In this document: positions 12,311-25,254 of the stretch, one piece after another
Layout of the letters: the number at the start of each line of letters is the position of its first letter
How positions within the stretch are numbered: the first letter of the stretch is position 1
Assembly: GCA_016859345.1 (NCBI GenBank)
Contig: CM029120.1
Location: 20,855,001-20,919,000 of the forward strand
Source of the DNA: Istiophorus platypterus
Lineage: Eukaryota > Chordata > Actinopteri > Istiophoriformes > Istiophoridae
Length of the DNA stretch: 64,000 bases
Reading direction: 5' to 3'
Made by a program: the position numbers and the translations under genes
Notes under the pieces: generated by a model
The model's database searches: none
What the model was told of the DNA's origin: nothing
What the model saw: only the letters and a program-made list of their open reading frames with translations

Positions 12311-14589
12311 GAATACTTTTTGTATTTTTTCTCCTCACACCACCAAAAATTTGTGTAACATTTATTTAACTGCATTTTTCTTCCTTTTGGTTGAGCCGTC
12401 AGTCAGGAATCTCTCAATAAACCTTCAAGTACATTCACCTCAGTGGAAGGACAAGTCATGTGCGTAGGTAGTGTTGCAGGGGTGACATTGTTCCTCAGTG
12501 GTTGAGGGTCAGACCTTGATGACAAATGATGGCATTTTAAAAGGTCAACCCATACAGTATGAATACATGGTATCTCCTCTCTCTCTTATAACCTTTACTC
12601 AGAGCACAAAGTCTGTTTTGCTCTCTTTTCTTCTGGGTCAAAACTGCATTAAAAAAACCCTCTAATTTATAAACAAACACACTATTGTGGTGTTTTTTCA
12701 TGGTTTTATTTTTACGTTTCACATTCAGAAGTATTAAGAGATATCCAATGTATTATGTGTCTACATTATGCTACCCCGAAAGCATCCCTTGGCAAAAACA
12801 GGGCACGTTCAAATAAGTTCAAATGTTTGAATTTCCTTCGCACAGAAAGTATGCATTTGTCATCAAGACAGATTTAAATTAATGTCGAGACATTTTTATT
12901 AACATCCAAATCTTATTAACTCAAAGACCATGTATTATTCATTAATACCAACACAAGGTTAGGTCCTTTCACATTTACTGATTAAGTGTAAGCTGAGTAA
13001 TGGATAAATGGATGGATTCACTGTAAGTTGGTCTGTAGTCATAGTGCCAACTTGTATATAAATTGCCAATGCCTGTGGACTGACCTCAGTTGTTAAGTGC
13101 CCATGTTTGACAGCCAGCTGACAGACTCTGCTTCCTGTCAAGGTTAATCACAGATGATGAGGGAAGTTGTCACATTTTGATGCTGACATCTGAAAGCACT
13201 GGAAAAAGCCTCATTCAGCACAGCCCTCTGCAGGCAAAAAGTATTCCCCATCCTCCATTCTCATAACTATGTTTTTTTTTTATTTTGTTTGTTTGTTTTT
13301 GTTTTATTTATGTTTTGTTAAAGCACTGACTGAAAATCATCCAGGAGTAAGTTATCATAAATTGAAATCTTTTTGCAGACTCCTGGGATTAAAGTTTTCA
13401 CCTTGTATCAATGATGTCAAGTTGTACACTGGGTTTGTTTAGTTCAGTACAGAGTGCCAAGGGAAGCAAGAATTCCATTGTCTTATGTCCCTTTTCATTT
13501 GCCTTCCTTACTTTAAAGTGATACCGTCCTGGCTGTCAACTTTGAAGTAAACTTTGTATTGTTATTCAGTACATCGCCAAAGTCCAAATACATTTGCAAT
13601 ACTCTAAAAGCTTCCTATATACCTGTGGACTTAGAGATAGAGAAATGGGCCAAGGGTTATTGTAGCTATTCATGTAAGTTACAATATAATGTACTGTGAA
13701 AGTGTTAGCTGAATTTAAAATGTATCTGTGACAGAACTCCCAGTCCTATGTCTCGTACAACCTTTAATCTGCCTCCTCTTCACTTTGACTTTCGTTCAGT
13801 ATGATCAGCTGTTCAGACCTAAAACAGCACAAGCTGTGGAGACTGTTTTAGAAAAAAAAATTAAAAGAAAGTAGATATGATTTAGGAGGGTTGGTTTGAG
13901 TTATAGAATTAGGTGTTTGAACGTTTGTCAGATCCCGAAAGTCTGCACAGCTGTTCATATCAGTCTGAAATAATGCATTGAATGATATCAGTATGTATTT
14001 CATGTTTGTGTGTTCAACTGAGTTATGATTTCAGGAGCACAATCTCAAATTACTCAAATTCACTTCACACAGTACCTTTGACTCACCTTAAAAAACCCCC
14101 ACAGCCCCTTGGGGAGGCTTTTGGGTTTTTCCTGCTGAATGTCATTGATGTCTATCACAGATCACAACTTGTAATTTCAAAATGGTTAAAATATTTTATC
14201 TCTCACCTTGCCCTATAATGTTTAATGTATGATGTAGATTGTTTCATTTGAATTATCTTCAGAGGCATGATTAGTAAATTCATACAGTATTTCAAAAATT
14301 ATATTAGTCCTAAAATGATTTTATTTGTTCATTCAACAATGGACAAATGAGTAAGGGTCTGATAATAGTTGTGCCAATAGACAGATGTGTTGGTCAAATA
14401 TTTTATCAGTTCCTCAAATTGCAAATTGCATTATGTGAAACAAAGTTCACTGAAAGAAATCCCTTTACAATGTCTGTGACAAACTGGCCTGCAAGTAACA
14501 TGCTGAGGTGCTGCTCTGTCTGTGTCACATCCGATTAAATTCTTGAAAACACACATAAAATATTCAATTAAATATTCATTATGCTGTCA
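12311..14589. other. Non-coding stretch with a T/G-rich run
   Basis: Nothing gene-like is visible. A T-rich, G-interrupted low-complexity run (tttgtttgtttttg) lies at about 13270-13320. The remaining sequence is AT-rich and unique by eye. Confidence 0.5.
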
Positions 14590-14900
14590 GTCAGTGAAAT
14601 ATGACTGAATAGCTTTTGCTTCTCTTTGATGAAAAACCGTCATGTTTTCTGATTCCACGATGCATTCTGTTTGCATAACACTGCAAACCAGCTGCTGATG
14701 GCAATAACAAGATCCTGAAGTTCAAAAATACCAGAAACACCCCAGAGAGACATGAATGAAGAAACAACGCTGGCTCTATATTTAGCATCAGCATGGAGTG
14801 AGCTCCTCTGATGAGGCAAATGAAAAGGTTCCCCACATTTGCATGATGTGGGACTTTTGTTGTCTGACAGCAGGCTACAATATATGTCATCAGTTAATTA
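14590..14900. promoter_or_regulatory. Candidate conserved non-coding element
   Basis: A less AT-biased, non-repetitive segment with an octamer ATTTGCAT at 14837-14844 and words such as tttagcatcagcatgg and tgatgaggcaaatg that resemble deeply conserved vertebrate non-coding elements in texture. A 99-codon minus-strand frame covers it but has no known motif. Conservation must be shown by alignment; this is a guess from composition. Confidence 0.2.
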
Positions 14901-16459
14901 GACGGAGAGAAACACATCCATCTATCATTAACTCTTTTGATCAATAAAACATGAAAAGCTTTGTAAGCAGTCGCTCAGTCACATTCTAAAAAAAGATCAG
15001 TGTTTTGTTTTTTTTTTTCATTTTTGTAGTGGGAGAAGTATATTTTGAGTTAATTTTCTCCAAGTTCATGAGTAATTCTGCACGGATCACACAATTATTT
15101 TCAATTAACCTTGAAGAATGGCTAAGTGCCTTGTTTTTAAGTCAAGAATTGGTATTAAACATTACATATTTTTCTAACCTCGCAGTCTCTGCAAGATGGT
15201 TTTATGTGCTGTAATCATTTGTTTTAATCTATTTACTATGAATGATACAGCTCTGCAAGAGCATAATTAATTATATACAGTAAAATGTTAGTATTATGCC
15301 TCTCTCAGAACAGTTTCCTGTGAATCCTTGTATCACATGCGTCACTGTCTCTCACATTTAACAAGCTCAGCTCTTCAACAGCAATGCTGTTTGTGAATTA
15401 AGAGCATGTAATCTAAATGGTCGCAGGCTGTGTTGAGCAGTGTTTATTAAATGATCTTTTGCTGTTTAGGATTATTATACATTGAGCCCAGACAGTGATT
15501 TAAGTTATTGCTGTACTGTATCAGTCTGTAATTCATTTGACAATGACATAATCTTTACATGAAGTGCAATTAATTTAACTGGGAGTCTGAGAGAGAGATT
15601 ACAGAAAAACATATTAAATTGTGTTATTCTCATTACAGTAGTTAGGGTTATACAATCTCCCATGAAGGTATTTTGCTGAAATGTTCCCATGACAGCATGC
15701 AATGTTAGCATAGACCCCTATTTTATATTGACTGCACTCCTTCTTGCTGCATCTACAAAGATTAATTTAAACATTTCAGATGCTGTTTGCAAGATCCCTT
15801 ATGGTTATATAGAGTTGAATAAAACAAGATTAGAACATTCAAGATTAAGTGCTCAAATTTAAATGTGTCCTTTCATGAGTGGTTTGGCAGTGGCAGGGTT
15901 TTGTTGATGAACAGTAGTAAGGTTTAATAAATAAATATATATAAGTTGTGTATTTGCATATTAAAATTTACATTTGACTGATTTATTCTTGTCAGAGTGA
16001 CCTTAGGAAGAAAGCCCACGGTGTATCCAATCAAGGAACTCTTTTTATGGAGACCATGAATGTTTTCTGTAAATTTGATAGCAATCTGCCTAATACATTT
16101 AAATAGGCTAAAGTAAAGATTTTAGCTTGAAGGTTTAGCTAAAGAGCTAGTCAGTGTAGAAATATGATTTGATCCAATGCGGACCCTAAATATCCACAAA
16201 TGGAACGTGTTTGAATCCACTGGTTTTTAAAGATACCTTATGATGAGCTAGACCAGTACATTCATATCGAGAGATTGTAAAGCTCATAGTTTAAAGTACA
16301 TCCAGTGCCAGTGCAGGAATTTTTATGCCCCTTAATAGAGGCAGAAGGTTAAGCTGCTGCTTTGGCGCTTCAGAAGACCTTGTTGCACAGTCAAACTGGT
16401 AGCTTTATCCCACTATGACTGTCAGTTAAAGAATAACAGTCCAAAATTCACACATGGCT
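14901..16459. other. Non-coding stretch, nothing recognised
   Basis: AT-rich, with short T and A runs. No repeat, gene or RNA is supported. Confidence 0.5.
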
Positions 16460-16489
16460 AGAATTAAGAATTAAGAATTAAGAATTAAG
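16460..16489. repeat. Heptanucleotide tandem repeat (AGAATTA)4
   Basis: Four head-to-tail copies of the 7-bp unit AGAATTA (tagaattaagaattaagaa...). It is short and nearly pure. Confidence 0.9.
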
Positions 16490-16519
16490 TATTTCTATTG
16501 GAGCATAACCTGACCCTAA

Positions 16520-16720
16520 GGGTATGGAGGCAGGTGTGGTGGATGGGCACACCGACTTTCATGCTTGAGTTTTCATTCTGCCACACACCTGTAATTAACA
16601 ATAACATTTTGATAAGTGTAAGCATGATCCTTCCCTGAATTTAACCATGGATTTCACTGGCCCTTACTATACCTTCATCATAGTTTTAGCCCTAACCACA
16701 ACCTTTTGCTATTGTCGCAA
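16520..16720. repeat. Probable degraded interspersed repeat
   Basis: The segment has the word order 'gactttcatgc', 'ataagtgtaagcatgatcc', 'ttccctgaatttaaccatgg', 'tagccctaaccacaacc'. I associate this order with a common fish repeat rich in 'cctaaaccta' text. No TIR or poly(A) boundary could be placed. The call rests on recall and is tentative. Confidence 0.35.
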
Positions 16721-18079
16721 CAGAAATTTTGAAAAAGCGGGGGTTTTGCAGTCATCCAATATAAACATTGTGGTCAAGCAATTGGGTTGCATGACCCAAA
16801 GACGATAAATAGTAGGTTCTGCACTAATTCTGGGGCTGTCATTACCGGATTTTATGGCAATCTGACCTGCTGTTTTGGAGATTTTTTTTCCCATGGACTA
16901 AAGTATTGGAACGACAAAAAAACAAATGGCCACTCCAAACAAACCAACTGATTCTACCTTCGTGTAGGCCCCACCGCTATCTTGACCAAAGACTGCCTAA
17001 GTGTACGATATCTGAACTACCATATCATTAAAATGTAGCACATAAACAAATTTCTCATAATTCAATATACAATCCATAAATTAGGATTCATAATATAACT
17101 AGGCCAGTTGTAGATGAAAGATCAAAGCTCATATCAGTTCCAACACATCGAAAGTATCAAACACATTAGATAAATGTGAAGAAGATAAACATGAGTCATA
17201 TGAGCTATGAGAGAGTAAATGTCTGTTCAACCATCACTATCAACTACATATACAGTAACAGTTACTCAAAGCTCAACTCTGGAGGCCGTGTGGGCTGTAA
17301 AATGTGCTGTTTGTCCACATTTCTATTGTGCACACCCATCTATAGTGTAGGGATGCTATAGTAATGACTCTTGTTATTCTGTTCTTACTTGCACTAAAGA
17401 CGAAAAAAATAAATATATATTACTAGATACCAGATACAAGTGCTAGAGGGGCATACAGGTGCCTTCACAGTGAAAATCATCAACATTTTAAGAGACTGTC
17501 AGCAAACCAAGTATACAACAGAAGGCCTTGGGCTTTCCAGCAGGACATAAACTATATGTCACAAAACAATAAAAAGCTGAGAGTCAGAGGAACCCAGCTG
17601 TGCTGTTTTTCTTTGTAGCCTACAGAAAACAGCCCCGCTGCCCTGTTGTGCTCAAATAATACTTTTCAATCAAGGTAGGTTCTATTCAGGCCATCATTTT
17701 GATGATGAATTTATACAGCAAAACTTTTCCTCCTCAAAGAGGGGTTAATGACGAGATTTTCAAGATCTAATTTGATATTCAAGTCTTTGATGATGGCTCA
17801 GGAGTGATTGTGAGCTGTGTGCTGAAATGCATTTATGAGACAGTAATAGGAGTGATAAGAGGCTGTTTCCTTATCTGGAATTCCAGCTAATAATAACTAA
17901 TAACTGACTGGTTTAGTTTTGTACCATTATACAGGACTTTCCCAGTGGTTATGTTTTTGCAGCTAGACGTTTGATCAAAACTGCAAATACTAAGATTATT
18001 CATAAAACAAAAAAAAAAATAGCTGCAAAGGCTATTCATGTATTAAAATTAAATTCAATACTACTTCTCATTGACAACA
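16721..18079. other. Non-coding stretch, nothing firm
   Basis: No gene or recognised repeat. The part near 17640-17890 is smooth non-repetitive sequence that might be conserved, but nothing in the sequence alone proves it. Confidence 0.45.
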
Positions 18080-18350
18080 CAATGTCTAAAGCTTTTATGT
18101 AAGAGTGTTAATTATGACACTGAGCCTAATTATGGAGCCACAAGGACATTTTTAGTACAATGCCATGAAATTACTGTTCTCTGAAGTTTGAAATGCTTTA
18201 ACAATAAACATTTAGACAGCCTGCATCTTTATCTGGCAAAGACTGACAAGATGCTAAAATGAAATTTTAATGATAATTGTTCATAAATTTGATGTGTAAT
18301 TATGCCTATGTAATTGTTTGGATTTCCATTGTTCAAATCATCATATGCTG
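18080..18350. promoter_or_regulatory. Candidate conserved non-coding element rich in TAAT cores
   Basis: The segment is non-coding and contains repeated homeodomain-type cores, including ttaattatgac, cctaattatgg, ttttaatgataattg and gtgtaattatgcc. Dense TAATTA-type sites in unique sequence are typical of vertebrate developmental enhancers, but they also arise easily in AT-rich DNA, so confidence is low. Confidence 0.22.
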
Positions 18351-21300
18351 CTCCTTCCCTCAACACGGGATGCATGAAATTTAATATCAGTATTCTGGGT
18401 ATGCTGATATTGTGAAGAGATATTATTGTTAAAAATATTCCTTACTAACGCAGCAGGAACCCTTAACATAATCAATATTCCCACTTGACCAAAAATCTGT
18501 TAAATTAAAGATAACATTTTAAAAAAACGATAAACAAAAATGTATTTTCTTTTGCACATTTCAATTTTTATGTAAATATATACCTGCCTAAAGGGTCCTA
18601 CAACATATTTTTTGATTTTTCAGTTTCTCAGGATAATTCATGGGATCAGTATTTTTTTAAACTAAGTTTTTCAACTTAGTTCCTGTAACACCGGACTCTC
18701 AAATGATGCTATAATCATGTCATATCTTAACAAATTAAAAGCAACTAAAGGGAGAGAAAAAAACACCTCTTAATTGCTATGTATATATACAGGGAATTTT
18801 TTACAAAATTAAGTACAGTAGTGTCAACACATGTGTGAGGAAATAGCCCAAATAAAAATCAAATCCATTATTCACATAAACATGATCAATTTAGCTAATT
18901 TAAAATTAGTTCTGTCTCTTGGCATGTGGTTTCACAACTGCTATAAATCACTACAAACAACAGATGCAAATAGTTATGTTAGGCTTTAGCTGATGTTACT
19001 ACAAGGTTACCAATAAGGGTAACTGTCTCGAGAGTGTTCACAAGTTCGGTAGCAAGAGACTTTCTTGTTCTTACCATTCTGCAACAAAAAGCATATTGAC
19101 CAGTTCTCAACCTTTAGGTTGTTTGTCCCTAACCTCAGATACGACTCATAGGAGCGTACCAGTGGCAGGCATACTGGAACTTCAAAGTCATGGTATGGTT
19201 AAGGTATTGGAACAGCCATTGGTAAAAAGAATCAAAACTGATCAAACTAAAAGTGCTCTCTTACGTGAATCTCCTTTCCCTCCCAATGAAATGAGAGAAT
19301 GTTTGTACAGCAATTTATTTTCATGTAAGTTTTATCAGTCAAAGAAAAAAAATGATTAAGTCATCCTGTGTGGTGCTAATATCATTATAACATAGGATAT
19401 TTACCCTTGGTAATGAACACAGTGTTAACCTCTGGTTGAGCATCTACTTGTATTGGTGCGGGGATGTATATGTGACCACTGCATGCAGTGACTCATGTAG
19501 TCGGAGAGGAAGAGTGTAAACGCAGGTTATTTTCTGTACCTATAATATATATATATAATTCCCCCAAAACACATCATCCAGTAGACATTATAATTTACCT
19601 ATGTTAGCTAGGCAGCTCCACAGAGAGAAGCCTCTAGTTCCCACTCACTTATTGCAGTGTATGAAAGTCAGACAGGTGTTCAGCCAAATAATTAGTTAGT
19701 GTAAAAAGAGTAAGTCAAGGCTTTGTAATGTAAGATTAACCTAAGTAGAAACCAATGGATTTTATCTAACTTTGTGGGTCTAAATCTACCTGGGTTCACA
19801 ACTCAAGTAGAGCCTATATAACGAAATATGTGGATGTGCTGCTCCATTGGGAAGCTGTGGCACTTGTGCGTAAAGTTTCAAATATATAGCATCCCTAGAA
19901 TTTAGGCCCAGCAAGTAGAGATGTCTTAGTATATTGCTTTTGTATCCACCCTTACTTACAACTAACTCTAATGTCATTTGTCTTCATGAAATTGAGCCAT
20001 GCTTTGGAATGCTTTGTCCTCGCCGCCATGACTCCTTCTTGTTGCAAGGTTCCAGCAGCATAGATGCATGACTTTAAAGTTATTATTTTGCAGTACACAA
20101 CTGTCAGAAAAACATGCTGACATCAATAAAAGGTATCAATAAGTTCTAAGGCATACACTTCCAACGGTTCAGACAATTTGGGAATGTTTTTTAATCGCTA
20201 TCCCTACTAGCCCTTCACTCTGCCACTTTCTGATGTGACAACAAAACATGGGATGGTTGGTCTTATAGTCATCAAAGGATTTTTAGCATTAGATTTTTTT
20301 TCCTTTTTATAAGTTTATGACAATAGATCTCAAAAGCATGACCATTACACATATTTTAACATCACAAACCAACCACAGCAAAAAGGTTGTGAGGCTTTAA
20401 AGTCACTGGTTTATTCACTGCTTTTGCTCACAGGTAATGATATGTTTACAAATCTGAGGTGTACATTACATTAGTCTAACATGACACCCTGGTTTCCAGT
20501 TAACCTGAGTGAACACTTCGTCTTGTGCTTTCTCGCCTCATCCCTGGCATATATCTGTATCTATCAAGAAAAAGTTCCATATAGTACTTCATTAAATCAC
20601 AGATGACTGTAACACAAATGAAAGTGTTTCAGGGTATCAGCACATGGTAAAACAAACCCAGGCACCCTCTAACCTTCCAGCACTTCACCTGTATTGACAC
20701 AAGCATGAGAAACAACATCCCTGATTACATGGCTGACTTACAATTTCATCCACACATGTAAGCCAGGTGAACTGATCAATCAAATCAGGCAGCTCTAGAG
20801 GGTGAAAATCTTTTACAAGATAGCTTATACAGCACTTGGGTCATTGAAAGATTCTTGCAGAAGAGGCTGATGTGATCCTGCTCTGAAACCTTCATCCCTG
20901 GGGGTTGTGCTACTGTTCATCAAGCAGGGTGACAGTTTTGGGACAAGTTCATAAATGGATGCTCTAGGAGGCTGCGCTATTCAGGGATCTCACCATCCAG
21001 ATATTTTCTGATCAAAGCTCAGTCAAAAGAGGCAACAAAACACATTTTGCTGCAGAGACAATTCTCTCCTACAGTTTCATCAGCCAGTTTTTATATAATC
21101 TGCATGGCTGTGGGATGTACAAGACTTTGTTTGACTGTCAAGTTTAGTTTAGTTCTCAATTTGTTTAGGTAATGTTTAAAGCATATCGTATATTTCTCCA
21201 TATTCCTTTTATAGATATCGTAGAAAAGGCTTCAGTGCACACCCACTCTCAAAAAGTATCTGCAGAGGAAGTAACACATTTCTGCGTTATTCAGAAAAAC

Positions 21301-21439
21301 TGATGGCACATCACTTTCATTGCATTGGGTCATGTACCCAGCAGTATTATCCTGTCACAAAAAACTAGGCCTTTTGACTCTTGACAATGTACAGTTAAAT
21401 TAAATGTTCAACAGTGCATCCATACAATATTCCACTCTT
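18351..21439. other. Non-coding stretch, nothing recognised
   Basis: About 3 kb of AT-rich sequence without a recognised element. A 9-bp inverted repeat AACTAAGTT/AACTTAGTT lies at 18660-18681, and a short TA run lies near 19542-19558. Neither suggests a functional unit. Confidence 0.5.
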
Positions 21440-22594
21440 CAGTACATTCAGAAAGTATTGACTCCTTCATTTTTTTCATTATATACATATTTTTCATTAG
21501 ATTTTGTTATGTTGCAGCCATATGTGAAATCATTTAAATCAATTTTGTCCCTCATCATTCTACAATTTATGCCCCAATAATTTTAGCAAATTTATTTTTT
21601 GCAAATTTATTAAAAAGGAAAAACTGAAATATAACTTTGACATTGGCATTCAGACCCTCTGTTAATAACAGCTGAAATTTAGCTAAGGTGCCACACCTAT
21701 GGTGAATTCAATTGATTGGACATGCTTTGGAAAGATAAAAATGAGGCCATCAGGTCAAAGGAACTGCTAGCAGAGCTCAAAGAACCAGATTGTGTGGAAG
21801 CAAATATCGGGGGGAGGCTGAAAAAAATTCTGCTGCATTGAAGGTTCCCAAGAGCATACTTGCCTCTTTATTTCTTAACTTGAAGAAGTTTGGATTGAAA
21901 GGACTTCTCCTACAGCTTGTCACCTGGTAATCAGGAGAGAAGAGCCGTGGTAAGTGAGGTGACTAACAACCCTTCTCCTGCATGGAGATGGGAGAAACCT
22001 TCAGAAGGACAACTTTCACTGCAGCACTCAAATGATCTGGGCTTTATGGCAGACTTTTCAGAAAGAACCCTCTCTTTGGTGAAAAACACATGAAAGCCAG
22101 CTTGAAAATTGAAAAAAAGTGCCTAAAGGACTTTTAGACTGGGTGAAACAAGATTCTCTGTTCTGATGAAACCAAGATTGAAATGTTTGGCCTCAATTCT
22201 AAGTGTTATGTCTGGGTGAAACCAGGCACTGCCCATTACCTGCCCAATACCATCCCACTGGTGAAATATGATGCTGTGTTTTGTTTTTTCTTTTTCAGCA
22301 GCATGGACAGCTTGTTTCATTATACCCCAGAAGACTCAAGACTGTATTCACTGCCAAAGGTGGCCCAGCTAAGTACTGAGTAACGTGAATACTTATGTAA
22401 ATGTAATATTTCAGGTTTTCCTTTTATTGCAAAAATATTCTAAAATTCTGTTTACTCATTGTCATTATGGAATATTGAGTGTAGATTCATGAGAGAAAAA
22501 ATAAATTTTAATGATTTTAGCACAAGGCCAAAACATAGAAAAATATGTAAAAAGTGAAGGGGTCTGAACACTTTCTGAATCCACAATGTATACT
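21440..22594 (+). mobile_element. Tc1-like DNA transposon copy A, internally deleted
   Basis: The ends are inverted: 'acattcagaaagtattgac' at the left and, reverse-complemented, 'gattcagaaagtgttcagac' at the right. This terminus type is common in fish Tc1-like elements. The transposase is on the plus strand and survives only in pieces. About 22180-22275 encodes the segment after the first catalytic aspartate (ETKIEMFGLNSK, then VWVKPGTAHYLPNTIP), which matches the Tc1 DDE domain. The frame then breaks into a T-rich stretch and resumes in the 3' untranslated part (agactcaagactg, cagctaagtactgag). The second and third catalytic residues are therefore lost. The copy is about 1.15 kb, shorter than the usual 1.3-1.6 kb, and must be inactive. 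Confidence 0.85.
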
Positions 22595-23975
22595 GTATGT
22601 CCACTAGCTGATTTAAGATTCAGGTATTGATCTAGTCAGTTGATGCAGAGAAACAAGTGACATTATCTAATACCAGATCAATATCTTTTGGAAAAAATGA
22701 TCATATAGGACGATTTCAGAGCACTTGATTTCCATCCATGCCCACATTTAGTACCAAAACGGGAAGTAATGTGCCCTTGATGTGCAAAAATATAAAAGTT
22801 AGAATGTAGATGTTAAGTTGAGGCTGGACATGTGGTGCATCCGTTGTGATGCACAGGTATTTGGAAGTTGGAAGTTACATGAAAATATGTTGGTTTTGTA
22901 CTAAAATATGTCATTAAATGCAACCCAGGGTATTTCAGTAGCAATGCAACTGAGATGTTGTGCCATTAGAACTTCACAGTACTTTAGGATAACTACCCTC
23001 ATGCAGCTTTGCACTATTTTGCACTATTTGAGCTCACTATAAAACCCACTAATTTACATTTAAACCACTGAAAACTCTTAATAAGCTGAGTGATTGTCCA
23101 TTTCATTTAACCAGAAATCAACTAAACTAACTATATTTTGACAGCACAATGATTTAATCAGATGTCAAACACCTTTCTGTATTGTTAAATGGTCTATTTA
23201 TCAAAAATAACAGCTGTCAAAATAAATTATTTGCCAATCCATTAAAAGAACAGAAATTTGATGTGAGTTGAAAAGTCAATACAACCCCCCGATCAAAAAG
23301 ACCCAGCTCATTACAGTGTAACACAATCAGTCCACACCAACTAACATTTTACTTACTCATTATGTTCGTGAGTGACATATTGAGATCACATCAATATTCC
23401 ATTGTCTATTATTAAAATTCATGCTATGGAGGATGGAATGTGTTTGAGTGGGGTGTAGTGAACGAAGATCTTTATATGGCATATTAAATAGTCTGTGACA
23501 GACTGGATATTGTCATCCTTAAGGCAAAGGAATGTGTTTCTGGACAGGAGTCTTACATATTTACTCAGGCACTATAGTATTGATTTAGTGATATTACTGA
23601 TATTCAATAATTATTCACAAGTGATGCAGTATTCTTTTTTGGTGTTTATATTGGTTGTAGTCAAAGTATTTATTATGAATAATCAAATATCTCTGGCACA
23701 AATATCTTAGTGATTTTTTTAAGGTAAATGTATCTTCTGTAATTACATTTCCTTACAACAGCTTTGGATGTATCATGTATATTCATTTAAAAGTGTTATT
23801 TGGAGAATCCCTGGGGAGGAGATACAGCGAAAGGTAGCAGACTCAATAAAATTCAGGCAGATACACTATTGTACAGTCCAAAATGCCTCCAAAATACTGT
23901 GCTGGCAAGATATGAGTAAAACATCAAACTAACGTTTAGCGACAACACAAAGTATATTATTCTAGGGAACGGTAA
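22595..23975. other. Non-coding DNA between transposon copies
   Basis: No gene or repeat recognised. It contains the 19-bp word at 23508-23526 that recurs inside the neighbouring transposon at 24880-24898. Confidence 0.5.
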
Positions 23976-25225
23976 ACACTCACTGGGCACTTTATTAGGG
24001 ATCCCCTTACTAACACTGGGTAGAGCCTCCTTTTGCTCTCACAAAAGTCCCAGTTCTTCATGTGATGGATTCCAAAAGATGTTGGAAACTCTCCTTTAAG
24101 ATTCTGCTCCAAGTTGACATAATTGCATCATGTCATTTCTGCATATCTGTCAGGTGCACATTCACCTGTTTATTCATTCTACCACAGAAACCATTTTGGT
24201 GACTGGGGAAGCCACTGAAGTACCCTGAACTCATTGTCATGTTCAGACCACTTTGAGACGGCTTTTGCTTTGTGACTTGGAGCATTATTCTGCTGGAAGT
24301 AGACATTAGAAAGATGGTAAACTGTGGCAATAAGTGGAAACACTTGGTCAACAACGATACTTAGACAGGCTTTAGCATCAAACCATGATTGATTGGCATT
24401 AAAGGGCCCAAACTGAGCCAAGAAAAATATTTCCCATCCCATTACACCACCACCAGCCTGGACTGTTGACACAAGGCAGGTTGTGTCCATAGATTCATGC
24501 AATTGATGCCAAATTCTGGCCAGACCATCTGTGTACCTTAGCAGAAATTCAGATTCAGCTAAGTTAAGTCTTTCCAGTCTTCAGCTTTTGGTTGGTTGGC
24601 CTGTGTCCACTGCAGCCTCAGATTTCTTGGCTGACAGGAGTGGAGTCTGATGTGGTCATGTTGTACATTCTGAGATGCTTTTCTGCTCAACACAATTCTA
24701 TCATTTTGAACTTGCCTTGCTCATCCCCTCTGACCTCTTATATACAAACTATTATCACCTAAGAAAATGCTGCCACATTCTGAGAAAACTCTAGAAACTG
24801 CTGTGTGTGAAAATCCCAGGAGATCAGTAGTTTCAAAAATACTCAAACCAGCCTGCTTGGAACAAACAATCAGGCCTCTTATTGTCATCCTTAAGGCACA
24901 ATCAATCAACAAACAATCAGGCCTCTTATATACAAACTATTATCATCTAAGAAAATGCTGCCACATTCTGAGAAAACTCTAGAAACTGCTGTGTGTGAAA
25001 ATCCCAGGAGATCAGTAGTTTCAAAAATACTCAAACCAGCCTGCCTGGAACAAACAATCAGGCCATGGTCAAAGTCACTGAGATCACATTTTTCCCCTTT
25101 CCGACTTTTGATGTGGACACTGACTGAAGCTCCTGACCTAGATTGCACTGCTACCACATAACTGGCTGATTATTGCATGAATAAGTATTAGTACAGGTGT
25201 TCCTAGTGATGTGTTTGGTGAGTGT
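23976..25225 (-). mobile_element. Tc1-like DNA transposon copy B with an internal duplication
   Basis: The left end reads CACTCACTGGGCACTTTATT and the right end, reverse-complemented, CACTCACCAAACACATCACT. These are diverged copies of the ACTCACTGGCCACTTTATTAGG terminus of a teleost Tc1-like family. The transposase runs on the minus strand. A helix-turn-helix-like part near 24770-25157 includes LSIFETTDLLGFSHTAVSRV, and a DDE-region part near 24180-24500 includes QQNNAPSHKAKAVSKWSEHD. Stops and frame breaks separate them, so the copy is dead. The N-terminal coding part is present twice because of a 143-bp duplication described separately. Confidence 0.85.
24734..25064. repeat. Direct duplication of about 143 bp within Tc1-like copy B
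   Basis: 24734-24876 and 24922-25064 are almost identical direct copies, offset by exactly 188 bp. They begin at cctcttatatacaaactatt and end at aacaaacaatcaggcc. The 45-bp spacer contains a third copy of aacaaacaatcaggcc (24908-24923) and an inserted word, tattgtcatccttaaggca (24880-24898). Only a few substitutions separate the copies, so the event is younger than the decay of the element around it. Confidence 0.93.
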
Positions 25226-25254
25226 ATATACAGAGATAAATTTAGAGAAATATG

